The position numbers and the translations under genes are program-made. 17,589 nt of DNA from assembly GCA_022717655.1 (NCBI GenBank), contig JAIIAN010000044.1, forward strand, positions 1-17,589, in the 5' to 3' direction. Numbering within the stretch: the first letter of the stretch is position 1; every line of letters begins with the position of its first letter. This document shows positions 1 through 6,827 of the stretch, one piece after another. This stretch comes from Bacillota bacterium. Lineage in GTDB: Bacteria > Bacillota > Clostridia > Lachnospirales > Lachnospiraceae. The notes beneath the pieces were generated by a model. That model saw only the letters and a list, made by a program, of their open reading frames with translations, made no database searches and was not told the origin of the DNA.

Positions 1-255
1 GTCCGGCTCATCACCGGCCGCACCCACCAGATCCGTGCCCACATGGCAAGCATCGGCTGCCCCATCCTGGGCGACAGCAAGTACGGCAACAACACCGCCA
101 ACCGGGAACTCAAGCTCAAGTATCAGGCTCTCTGCGCCTGGGAGCTGGTCCTCCCCCGCTTCACCACCCCTGACTTCGCCGACCTCTCCGGCAAGACCTT
201 CCGCGCACCAAAGCCCTGGTATTACCAGCAGGTACTGGATGGAACGTTGAAGTAA
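1..255 (+). CDS. RluA-family pseudouridine synthase, C-terminal fragment
   Basis: The reading frame is open from base 1 and stops with TAA at 253-255, giving the last 84 residues of a protein whose start lies outside the window. The stretch RLITGRTHQIRAHM followed by GCPILGDSKYG is the conserved C-terminal signature of RluA/RluD-type enzymes, which isomerise uridine to pseudouridine in rRNA or tRNA. The catalytic Asp of the family lies upstream and is not visible, so the target (RluA, RluC or RluD type) cannot be named. The end, with WYYQQVLDG, looks natural. Codons are rich in G and C, as in the next gene and unlike everything after about 1500. Family assignment is firm; exact function is open. 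Confidence 0.9.
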   Translation, partial: VRLITGRTHQIRAHMASIGCPILGDSKYGNNTANRELKLKYQALCAWELVLPRFTTPDFADLSGKTFRAPKPWYYQQVLDGTLK

Positions 256-271
256 TTTTTTGATATGCAGC

Positions 272-315
272 AAAAAGCGGCACCTCTCCGTGCAAACGGA
301 AAGATGCCGCTTTTC
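272..315. terminator. Bidirectional intrinsic terminator
   Basis: AAAAGCGGCA (273-282) pairs with TGCCGCTTTT (305-314), and an inner TCCG/CGGA pair (287-290 and 297-300) extends the hairpin. A-rich and T-rich flanks on both sides give a U-tract in either direction. It lies between two convergent genes and would serve both. Confidence 0.85.
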
Positions 316-328
316 TTATGCTAGTTCA

Positions 329-1348
329 TCAGATCCTCACCATATCCCGGGTGATCTCGGCCAGGGAGTGCGCGCCGCACATCTGCATGGTATCGGCCAA
401 CTCGGCGGCGATCTTGTCGATGTAGCACTTCACGCCTTCCTCGCCGCCGCCGTAGACTGCGGTGACAAAGGGGCGGCAGATGAGCACAGCGTCAGCACCC
501 AGAGCCAACGCCTTGAACACATCCACGCCGGAGCGGATGCCGCCGTCTACCAGAATCTTCACGCCGCTGCCCTTGAGGGCCTCTGCGATCTCCGGCAGGA
601 CCTCGGCGGTGGCGGGGCACTGATCCAGCACACGGCCGCCGTGGTTGGAGACCACGATAGCAGCAGCACCGGCCTCCTTGGCCTTGAGGGCACCCTTGAC
701 GGTCATCACACCCTTGACGATGAAGGGGCGCTCGGCCAGCTTGACGATCTCGGCCAGCTCGGCAACGCTCTTGCTGCCGGCGGGCGGGGTCATATTCTTC
801 AGGAAGGGCAGACCGGCGGCATCCACGTCCATGGCCACGGCAAAGCAGCCGCTGGCCTTGGCCTGCTCCATCTTGGCCTTGACAGTGTCAATGTTCCAGG
901 GCTTGATGGTGGGCACGCCGCAGCCGCCTGCTGCACCAATGGCCTTGGTGGCCATAGTCATCACGTCTGGGTTGGTGCCGTCACCCGTAAAGGCGGCAAT
1001 GCCGTTTTCGGCGCAGGCGCGCACCAGCACGTCATTGTAGGTCATATCGGTGTAGGTGTCGGAATAGTGGAGGTTCACCGCACCCACAGGGCCTGCAAAG
1101 AAGGGATACTTGAAGGTTTTGCCAAACAGCTCCACACCGGTGTCGGGGGTGCCGTTCTCGCACAGGGTGTCCATGTTCACCCGGATCTCCGCCCACTTAT
1201 TATAATTGCGGATGGCCGTATCGCCCACGCCCTTGGCACCGGGGCCGGGGATCTGGTTTTTGCAGGCCACGCCGTTGCACACGGGGCAGGCCTTGCAGTA
1301 CTGCCCGATGCACTGGCGGGCATTGTTCAAAACATCAGCGTAATTCAT
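329..1348 (-). CDS. FMN-dependent alpha-hydroxy-acid oxidase/dehydrogenase with Cys-rich N-terminus
   Basis: A 339-aa TIM-barrel flavoenzyme of the lactate oxidase/glycolate oxidase/L-lactate dehydrogenase family, which oxidises 2-hydroxy acids with FMN. The signature IVVSNHGGR is at residues 231-239 with the expected catalytic His236, and the phosphate-binding DGGIRSG is at 268-274; FAGPVGAVNLHY near 84-95 fits the FMN-side loop. The N-terminus carries five cysteines (13, 18, 21, 24, 29; spacing CX4CX2CX2CX4C), not part of the classical oxidases, suggesting a metal or Fe-S site (inference). The start is set by AGGAGGATGCGAT just before ATG. It has its own promoter (1417-1445) and converges on the RluA gene. 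The substrate cannot be told from sequence. Confidence 0.88.
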   Translation of the reverse strand: MNYADVLNNARQCIGQYCKACPVCNGVACKNQIPGPGAKGVGDTAIRNYNKWAEIRVNMDTLCENGTPDTGVELFGKTFKYPFFAGPVGAVNLHYSDTYTDMTYNDVLVRACAENGIAAFTGDGTNPDVMTMATKAIGAAGGCGVPTIKPWNIDTVKAKMEQAKASGCFAVAMDVDAAGLPFLKNMTPPAGSKSVAELAEIVKLAERPFIVKGVMTVKGALKAKEAGAAAIVVSNHGGRVLDQCPATAEVLPEIAEALKGSGVKILVDGGIRSGVDVFKALALGADAVLICRPFVTAVYGGGEEGVKCYIDKIAAELADTMQMCGAHSLAEITRDMVRI

Positions 1349-1416
1349 ATCGCATCCTCCTGTTCAGGCTCTCTTTTTCGGGCGGAACCTGCAAATTCCA
1401 ACCGCTCTCTGCCCAC

Positions 1417-1445
1417 ATCATAGTCCGTTTTTATGGGTTCGTCAA
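1417..1445 (-). promoter_or_regulatory. Sigma-A-type promoter of the FMN oxidase gene
   Basis: On the minus strand TTGACG (1440-1445) and TATGAT (1417-1422) are separated by exactly 17 bases, close to the housekeeping consensus. It lies about 70 bases upstream of the ATG at 1348. It marks DNA native to the G+C-rich segment up to at least 1445. Confidence 0.75.
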
Positions 1446-1527
1446 GGGGATCATCGGGTTCTGCTTTTTCTAACGAAAAAATGTATGGCGCAGAAACGTT
1501 GATTTTTAGATTTTTCAAAATTTTTCA
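1446..1527. other. Composition boundary, no gene
   Basis: Within these bases the sequence shifts from G+C-rich (GGGGATCATCGGG) to nearly pure A/T, and it stays A+T-rich to the end of the window. No coding frame, target-site duplication or recombinase site was recognised. The most likely join between the two parts lies here or slightly to the right. Confidence 0.55.
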
Positions 1528-1530
1528 AAA
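1511..1530. repeat. Two tandem copies of a 10-base repeat
   Basis: TTTTTCAAAA occurs twice in direct succession (1511-1520 and 1521-1530), next to the composition boundary and overlapping the left arm of the following terminator. This may be simple A/T-rich sequence. Confidence 0.5.
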
Positions 1531-1585
1531 AAATCCCGCTATCTGGTGACAAAATCGTCAACAATTCCAAATAGCAGGATTTTTT
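1528..1585 (-). terminator. Intrinsic terminator ending the 1.5-2.0 kb minus-strand unit
   Basis: AAAAAATCCCGCTAT (1528-1542) pairs with ATAGCAGGATTTTTT (1571-1585) over 15 positions with one imperfect pair, and TGAC/GTCA can pair inside the loop. The imperfect pair is a tolerated G-U on the minus strand but C-A on the plus strand, and the minus-strand transcript ends in seven T. It therefore best serves leftward transcription from the 2.0 kb side. Confidence 0.75.
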
Positions 1586-1656
1586 ATCGTCTTCTTCTAT
1601 GAAATTTGTCAAATTTCTACGTTAAACGTAAAGAATTATTAAATAACATCAAATTC

Positions 1657-1770
1657 TTATTCCTCATCATGGTTTTCCATGAGTTCTTTTTCTACGATAC
1701 ATTCTTCCGGATAATCGACTGCTCCATACTTTCTATATTGAATCAGCATTTTTATAGTACTAAAAATCAT
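1657..1770 (-). pseudogene. 37-codon reading frame, probably the tail of a lost gene
   Basis: The minus-strand frame reads MIFSTIKMLIQYRKYGAV, continues with DYPEECIVEKELMENHDEE and stops with TAA at 1657-1659. It has protein-like composition, with a hydrophobic start and a charged acidic end, and lies between an attenuator-like leader and a terminator. No ribosome binding site precedes the ATG at 1770 or the internal ATG at 1749. The frame stays open upstream as far as the leader terminator, so it resembles the 3' end of a longer gene more than a complete small gene. I do not recognise the family. It could also be a real microprotein translated through coupling to the leader ORF. Confidence 0.4.
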
Positions 1771-1784
1771 TACATCTATAACTT

Positions 1785-1886
1785 CTATAATAAATAGACC
1801 TGAAAGTTGATAGATACAAAAAGACCGCCCTCACGGACGGTCTTTTTGCAAGGAATGATATATCTATGACTAGATATGATTGACAT
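1785..1886 (-). CDS. Putative 33-aa leader peptide spanning an attenuator
   Basis: ATG at 1886 is preceded by GAAAGGTGAGAAC, a good Shine-Dalgarno site at normal spacing. The ORF begins MSIISSHRYIIPCKK and ends at TAG (1785-1787). Its codons run straight through the 13-bp terminator at 1818-1847, so a ribosome translating it would disrupt the terminator stem. A 7-bp hairpin (1860-1877) overlaps its early codons. This layout is typical of translation-dependent attenuators upstream of inducible genes such as ribosome-protection or antibiotic-resistance genes. The ORF can be extended upstream to 2030 in frame, but that start lies upstream of the predicted promoter. Function is inferred from layout only. 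Confidence 0.45.
   Translation of the reverse strand: MSIISSHRYIIPCKKTVREGGLFVSINFQVYLL
1818..1847 (-). terminator. Intrinsic terminator/attenuator inside the leader
   Basis: AAAAAGACCGCCC (1818-1830) pairs with GGACGGTCTTTTT (1835-1847) around a TCAC tetraloop. The single imperfect pair is G-U on the minus strand and C-A on the plus strand, and a T5 run follows in the minus direction. It lies about 40 bases inside the leader ORF and upstream of the 37-codon frame, so read-through would decide whether the downstream frame is transcribed. Confidence 0.8.
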
Positions 1887-2003
1887 GTTCTCACCTTTCA
1901 ATCTTCGACTAAAAAGTGACAACTTCTCGCTTAACGAGCTAACCCCGCTTGTCCAACGGTTTTCACTTTTCACGAATAATGGAACATTCGTACCTTTACT
2001 GTA
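1848..2003 (-). ncRNA. Hairpin-rich 5' leader RNA of unknown class
   Basis: Minus-strand RNA starting near 2003 can form several helices: ACGAAT/ATTCGT (1972-1977 with 1986-1991); an outer AAAAGTGA/TCACTTTT helix (1912-1919 with 1963-1970) whose GA can instead join GACAA/TTGTC (1918-1922 with 1949-1953); a CTCG/CGAG hairpin (1926-1929 with 1935-1938); and ATATCTA/TAGATAT with a 4-base loop (1860-1877). The terminator at 1818-1847 follows. It matches no riboswitch class I can recall; c-di-GMP, T-box, SAM and tetrahydrofolate hallmarks are missing. A drug-responsive attenuator or a stand-alone small RNA are both possible. Confidence 0.45.
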
Positions 2004-2008
2004 GCTAG

Positions 2009-2017
2009 AGTATAACA
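2009..2017 (-). promoter_or_regulatory. Extended -10 promoter of the leader unit
   Basis: On the minus strand TGT precedes TATACT (2009-2014), forming an extended -10 element. No good -35 lies at standard spacing; TTGACT (2025-2030) is only 10 bases upstream. It lies just downstream of the stop of the regulator gene at 2056, giving the 1.5-2.0 kb unit its own start. Confidence 0.5.
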
Positions 2018-2055
2018 TGGCAATAGTCAAAAAAGCGCAAAAAATTCATATATTT

Positions 2056-5028
2056 TCAAATTTTTTCTACTTCATATACTTTTTTTAGTGGTTTTAGATA
2101 ATTTTCGGCTTCTTTTTGATATTCTTCCGCCTTTTTGCCCAAAAGTTTTTTGAATTTTTCCGGATAAGTGCTTTTTAATTCCCATTCATTTAAAGCAAGA
2201 ATTCCTTTTGCATAAGGAGACCCCAGCTGGTCTGCACTTTTCTTCGCCTGCATCAGATAATAAGATGCCTTTTCAAATTCTCCTTTTTTTGCCTCGATTA
2301 ACGCCAGTGCTCCTTTTGTGATTGAGCGCCCAATCAGCATATAAGATTCTTCATATAATAAGTCCGCCTGATAAAAAACAAGTTCGCTTTTCTCTGCTTC
2401 TCCAAGTTCCTGATAAACCCTGGCAAGGTTGCAGTAGACCGCCGGCGTACAGGGAATGTGATTTTTCTGGCAGACTGCAACTGCCTGTTCATAATAGCCT
2501 TCTGCCTCTTGAAAACGTTTTTGTTTTCTCTGCAATTCTCCTATATAATTATAGCAGGCTGAAATATTCGATGCATAAATTCGTTCTTTTAGCGAAACTC
2601 TTTTAAAGTATTCTAACGCTTCTTCGAGTTTTTCTTTCGCCTCTTCAAATCTTCCAATCATGCCATAATAGATTCCATATAATCTGCAGGTAATGGCATA
2701 CTCTTCTTCATATTCCTGTTTTTGTGCCAGTTTCAGGCTTTCTGCTAAAAGTGCTTCCAGTGTTTCTGTCTCCCAGATATTTAACCGATAATAAATCAAG
2801 AACCGCAGACAGTGGATTTTCTCCTTTGCACCTTCTCCTATGCACCCAATTGATTTTAATGCCTTTTCAATACACTCCATTCCCCGCTTATAATACCCCT
2901 GAGGAATACAATACTGTGCCTGTGTTTCCATTAAAAGCACATGAAATCGAATATATTTTTCCTGCTGTCCGCTTTCTTCATAAATATCTTTTAATTCTTC
3001 TTCCAGCCGGTCACAATATTCTAACACGGATTCTTCTTTCTCCTGCTTTATTCCGGACATAAGCGGTGCAACCGGATAATGCTCATACGATTTATAGGCA
3101 TAATTTTGCAGAGCAAGAATCTTATATTCTAAAGTTTTTTCTTTATTTCCTGCAAGACAATAGTGATAAATCAGCCGTTCAAAACGACTTGCATCATAAA
3201 TCGGACTTTTTGCAATATATTCTGCAAGTTTGCTATGAAACACTCTGCGCCTTGATGGGGACATCTGAATATGTACATAGCGCTGAGTACTTTCATGAAT
3301 GAAATAAAAACGAACCGATTCCTTTTCCTGTTTTTCGTAAATAAAATGTTCTTCTTTTAACCTTTCAACTGCTTCTAAAATTTCCAGTTCGTCCTGCTTT
3401 AAGATTGCAACAAGTGCTTCCATATCAGACCATGCCTGACAAGAGGCAATCAACTCTAACACCTTCCTGGTCTTATCTGGAAGCGAATCCAGACGCATCT
3501 TCCAGACCTGAGCCATTGACACAACCTCGTCTTCTTTTAAATCCATACCTTTATAATAATCCAATAATGTATGAATCAAGAATGGATTTCCATTTGTCTC
3601 TTCATAAATGCTGTTTAAAAATTTTTCTGTCACATTTTTTCTTCCAAGACGCTCTACTAACATCTGTTCCACATTTTTCCGGTTAAACGGAGAGACAAAG
3701 ATTTTTGTAATCTGCTTTTCCTTTACAAGCACAGACAGGCTCTGCTTTAATCTGTCCTCCCAGTTTACCGGACAAGTGGCCAGAATAAACAGCTTTTTAT
3801 TTCGGAAGCGGATTAACAAGGATAAAAAATCCAGACTGGAAGCATCCATATTTTGAATATTATCTAAAAACAGCACAACCGGTATCTTCATTCCAAGTTC
3901 TTCAAATAATTTTAAAATCAGATTTCTTGCGGTGCGGTAACTATATGAAATTTCAATATCTTCAAATGATTCCATTTCTTCTTTCCTTGAAAAAAGCGGA
4001 AACAACTGGTCTGCTGCCCTTAAATATTTTGCCGGCAGTATGATTTTTTTCTCTTTCAGATGAGTATTTAACTCCATCATCAATGTATTCCATGCCTGAA
4101 GCATCATATTTTTTTCTGTTTCCAGACAGGACGTACGCAGAATCATCACAGATTCTTCCTGAATTTCTTTCAAAAAGCTCTCCGCCAGATAGGTTTTTCC
4201 GATTCCACTTTCTCCTGCTAAGAACACCGTTTCTTCTTCTCCTGCTAAGAATTTGCGGTAAAGTCCTCGAAGCAGGCATCTCTCCCGTTCTCGTCCATCG
4301 CCTTGTGTCTCATCTTCTTTATGTTCGCTCTCACTGACCCAGTTTTCCATCAATTCATTATAAAATTCACGAATCTCTCTTCCTGGCAGAACTCCCAGTT
4401 CCGCATGAAGCTTTGCAGACAACTGTTGATAAATTCGGATTCCTTTGTAATACAACTGCTCCTTTGCATAGATTTGCATCATCATCATATAAATCCGCTC
4501 ATCGATTGGCTCTGCCTTTGTATATTGTTCAAATAGTTTTTCTCTTTTTTCCAAAGAAAGCTGAGAGACATTCTGCATTTTTTCATAAAGCCGGTTCAAA
4601 TAAATCTCTTTTAATTTCTCTCTTTTAAGATTCATCCAGGTTTCAAATGCACCCGCATTTTTTAAATAAAAATTCTGCAGAAAATCTTCTTTATAGACTT
4701 CCGTTCTATCTTCTTCATTTTCTTCTAAAAAACGGTCATAATCACTTTCTATTTCCAGTTCTTGATTTAATTCCAGATTTTGTCTGGTAGGTGATGTAAT
4801 CAGCTCTTCTCCGAACACTTTACGAATCGTATAAAGCGCATGACGTAAGTTTTTTCTTGCCGAGCTTTCATCACAGTCCTCCCATAAAAGCGTTGCAATC
4901 TGGTCTCTTGTCGCTGATTTTTCCACTGCCATATAATACAGCAAAGCTTCTACTTTTTTATATGGAAACATCATCTCCTGTTTATTTACCAGCACTTTCG
5001 GATTTTGAAGTACCAGTATCTCTATCAT
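2056..5028 (-). CDS. BTAD/STAND-type transcriptional regulator with AAA ATPase and TPR repeats
   Basis: A 990-aa regulator built like SARP/MalT-type signal-transducing ATPases. Residues 1-95 look like an OmpR-type winged helix (KKVEALLYYMAVEKSATRDQ, then LRHALYTIRKVFG). Residues 100-230 resemble the bacterial transcriptional activator domain. An NTPase follows with Walker A GESGIGKT (272-279) and Walker B VVLFLDN (384-390). The C-terminal third is helical with TPR-like repeats (for example EEAKEKLEEALEYF and QEAEGYYEQAVAVCQ). In this class an effector or partner protein is thought to bind the TPR part and ATP drives activation. A GAAAGGAAAAAAATC ribosome site precedes the ATG, 21 bases after the HutD stop, so the two are cotranscribed. 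Divergence from the cit genes makes those a likely target (inference). Confidence 0.85.
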   Translation of the reverse strand: MIEILVLQNPKVLVNKQEMMFPYKKVEALLYYMAVEKSATRDQIATLLWEDCDESSARKNLRHALYTIRKVFGEELITSPTRQNLELNQELEIESDYDRFLEENEEDRTEVYKEDFLQNFYLKNAGAFETWMNLKREKLKEIYLNRLYEKMQNVSQLSLEKREKLFEQYTKAEPIDERIYMMMMQIYAKEQLYYKGIRIYQQLSAKLHAELGVLPGREIREFYNELMENWVSESEHKEDETQGDGRERERCLLRGLYRKFLAGEEETVFLAGESGIGKTYLAESFLKEIQEESVMILRTSCLETEKNMMLQAWNTLMMELNTHLKEKKIILPAKYLRAADQLFPLFSRKEEMESFEDIEISYSYRTARNLILKLFEELGMKIPVVLFLDNIQNMDASSLDFLSLLIRFRNKKLFILATCPVNWEDRLKQSLSVLVKEKQITKIFVSPFNRKNVEQMLVERLGRKNVTEKFLNSIYEETNGNPFLIHTLLDYYKGMDLKEDEVVSMAQVWKMRLDSLPDKTRKVLELIASCQAWSDMEALVAILKQDELEILEAVERLKEEHFIYEKQEKESVRFYFIHESTQRYVHIQMSPSRRRVFHSKLAEYIAKSPIYDASRFERLIYHYCLAGNKEKTLEYKILALQNYAYKSYEHYPVAPLMSGIKQEKEESVLEYCDRLEEELKDIYEESGQQEKYIRFHVLLMETQAQYCIPQGYYKRGMECIEKALKSIGCIGEGAKEKIHCLRFLIYYRLNIWETETLEALLAESLKLAQKQEYEEEYAITCRLYGIYYGMIGRFEEAKEKLEEALEYFKRVSLKERIYASNISACYNYIGELQRKQKRFQEAEGYYEQAVAVCQKNHIPCTPAVYCNLARVYQELGEAEKSELVFYQADLLYEESYMLIGRSITKGALALIEAKKGEFEKASYYLMQAKKSADQLGSPYAKGILALNEWELKSTYPEKFKKLLGKKAEEYQKEAENYLKPLKKVYEVEKI

Positions 5029-5049
5029 GATTTTTTTCCTTTCTTATAT

Positions 5050-5631
5050 TTATACGGTTTTCACTTTACAGATTCCGGCTTTTGCAGTCGCTTCTGCCTC
5101 ATTTTTCAATTCTACGGGATGCTCCCAGTCCTCGATTACTGCAAGTTCTCCGGCACTCACTTCCTGATTTGCAATCTTCATGCTGCCTTCTTTTACATAA
5201 ATACATAACAGATTATAATCTTTTTCTCTTTCAACCACAGCCTGCTGTGCAGTTTTAAGCTGTGCGGTTTCCATTACACCATCTGCTCCATCTTTTAACA
5301 TCAGATTAAAATCTACGACCTTTCCATAACTGACAGTCGGAATTCCACCATCAAATTTGTCCACCTGATACGGTTCTAATTCTACTCTTGTATTGACACC
5401 ATGAATCAAATCCAGATGTCCTTCAAAAATCATCAGATAACGTTTCACATTTGGCAGACTGGTAAATTCTGATTTCACAACGTCTACGGTCGCACTGCTG
5501 ATTCTTGCCTGAAAGTTTCTTTCTGCATAATTTCCATCTTCCGGATAAATGTAAAGCTGGGTGGTTGTTCCCCCTGACCAGTTACTGGTTGAAAATTCTT
5601 CTGCTTTTTTTACACTCATTTTTTCGCTCAT
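5050..5631 (-). CDS. HutD/Ves-family cupin protein
   Basis: A 193-aa protein with the HutD/Ves pattern: NWSGGTTTQLYIYPE near residues 17-31, FQARISSATVDVVKSEFTSLP near 40-60, RYLMIFEG, VDFNLMLKDG, and a second cupin-like half with GELAVIEDWEHP. HutD proteins are bicupins found in histidine-utilisation operons and Ves is a cold/stress-linked relative; biochemical function is not established. No hut genes are nearby. It is the first gene of a two-gene unit with the large regulator, so it may act as ligand sensor or modulator for it (inference). The start at 5631 has GAAGGAGAAC upstream; a second in-frame ATG lies four codons later. The promoter is at 5670-5698. Confidence 0.85.
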   Translation of the reverse strand: MSEKMSVKKAEEFSTSNWSGGTTTQLYIYPEDGNYAERNFQARISSATVDVVKSEFTSLPNVKRYLMIFEGHLDLIHGVNTRVELEPYQVDKFDGGIPTVSYGKVVDFNLMLKDGADGVMETAQLKTAQQAVVEREKDYNLLCIYVKEGSMKIANQEVSAGELAVIEDWEHPVELKNEAEATAKAGICKVKTV

Positions 5632-5669
5632 GATTTTTGTTCTCCTTCTCTATCATCCAAGATATCTTT

Positions 5670-5698
5670 ACTATACCGCAAAATTTCTGCGGTTTCAA
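5670..5698 (-). promoter_or_regulatory. Promoter of the hutD-regulator unit with an inverted repeat in its spacer
   Basis: On the minus strand TTGAAA (5693-5698) and TATAGT (5670-5675) are 17 bases apart, each five of six to consensus. The spacer is almost filled by an inverted repeat, ACCGCA (5675-5680) and TGCGGT (5688-5693), separated by 7 bases. Such placement suits a repressor or autoregulator site. The same site lies in the shared region upstream of citC, for which no clear promoter could be assigned. Confidence 0.65.
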
Positions 5699-5764
5699 CT
5701 TTGATTCTTTCTCCAAATATGATAATCTTATGGTAATTGATTTTGTTTTTAAGGGGGATTTTTT

Positions 5765-6826
5765 ATGTATCTTTCAAATATTTATCTTGAAGAGGGATTT
5801 CCTTTTCATGGGCGAAAGCAAAAACAGATGGAAACATTTCTAAAAAAAAGCGGTCTGACTCCAGACTCCTTTTATTCCTACTCTGTGCTTTTGACAGACC
5901 AGAATGGTTCTATTTTAGGCTGTGGCTCACGCTATGAAAATGTTTTAAAATGTATTGCAATTGACGACGCTTATCAGGGAGAAGGACTTCTTGCAAAAAT
6001 CGTCACCCAGCTTGTCAAACAGGCATCCGAATCTGGCATTTCCCACCTGTTTTTATTTACCAAACCTTCCTATCAGACTGCATTTACCGACATGGGATTT
6101 TATAAAATCATTGCAACTGACACGATGCTTTTATTAGAAAACCGCAAAGATGGAATTACACAGTATTTAAACTCCGAAGCCAAACCATTCTCTGCTGTTT
6201 CTTCTGATGCATCCCTTCCTGTCAGTGCCATTGTCATGAATGCCAATCCATTTACCAAAGGTCATCAATATCTGATTGAAACGGCCTCCAAAAAAAGCAG
6301 TCTGTTACATGTATTTGTTTTATCGGAAGACGCCTCGGAATTTCCATCCGATGTCCGTCTTGAGCTTGTAAAAAAGGGCTGTAACCATCTTTCTAATGTC
6401 TGTGTACATGGAAGTTCGGATTATCTGATTTCACACGCTACTTTTCCGGATTATTTCTTAAAAGAGCGGGCTGTTATCAATAACGACACTGCAAAACTTG
6501 ACCTTGAAATTTTTGCACACTACTATGCACCTGCCTTTCATATTACTGTACGTTTTGTCGGAGAAGAACCATTTTCTAAAGTAACATACGCCTACAATCA
6601 GCAGATGAAAGCACTTCTTCCAAAGTATGGGATTGATGTCATTGAACTGCCAAGGAAACAAGAAAACAATACCATCATCAGTGCCACTCTTGTCCGCAGA
6701 CTGTTTCTTGAAAATCAGTTAGAGACACTTAAAAATTTCGTGCCGATTTCCACTTATGAATACCTGATTTCCAAAGAAGGACAACAGCTTCGAGAGACTA
6801 TTTTATCCAAAAAGGAGGACTTTTAA
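5765..6826 (+). CDS. citC: [Citrate (pro-3S)-lyase] ligase CitC
   Basis: A 353-aa enzyme that uses ATP and acetate to acetylate the thiol of the prosthetic group on the citrate lyase acyl-carrier subunit, switching the lyase on. The N-terminal part (about 1-130) is a GNAT-like fold with IAIDDAYQGEGLLAKIV near 64-80. The C-terminal part is a nucleotidyltransferase with MNANPFTKGHQYLIE (158-172, the HIGH-like TKGH) and ISATLVRR (305-312). Length is typical. AAGGGGGA before the ATG is a good ribosome site. It overlaps functionally with the next gene, whose ribosome site lies in its last codons. The partner lyase genes citDEF are not in the window, which is unusual for citC. Confidence 0.93.
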   Translation: MYLSNIYLEEGFPFHGRKQKQMETFLKKSGLTPDSFYSYSVLLTDQNGSILGCGSRYENVLKCIAIDDAYQGEGLLAKIVTQLVKQASESGISHLFLFTKPSYQTAFTDMGFYKIIATDTMLLLENRKDGITQYLNSEAKPFSAVSSDASLPVSAIVMNANPFTKGHQYLIETASKKSSLLHVFVLSEDASEFPSDVRLELVKKGCNHLSNVCVHGSSDYLISHATFPDYFLKERAVINNDTAKLDLEIFAHYYAPAFHITVRFVGEEPFSKVTYAYNQQMKALLPKYGIDVIELPRKQENNTIISATLVRRLFLENQLETLKNFVPISTYEYLISKEGQQLRETILSKKEDF

Positions 6827-6827
6827 T

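Noticed and set aside
260..1423. 387-codon open frame on the plus strand
   Set aside because: It is antisense to the FMN oxidase gene, rich in His/Gly/Ala from reversed G+C-rich codons, has no ribosome site, and runs through a terminator and promoter.
1606..1797. 63-codon plus-strand frame
   Set aside because: A/T-rich, Phe/Asn/Tyr-biased composition, no ribosome site, and opposite to the better supported minus-strand unit.
1887..2030. Upstream extension of the leader ORF to 2030
   Set aside because: The extension would start upstream of the predicted promoter and lacks a ribosome site, while ATG at 1886 has a good one.
2025..2030. TTGACT as -35 of the leader promoter
   Set aside because: It is only 10 bases from TATACT; at 17-base spacing the matching -10 is TAGCTA, a poor fit.
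5695..5730. Promoter for citC
   Set aside because: TATGAT and GATAAT are present, but no acceptable -35 lies at 16-18 bases, so no site was assigned.
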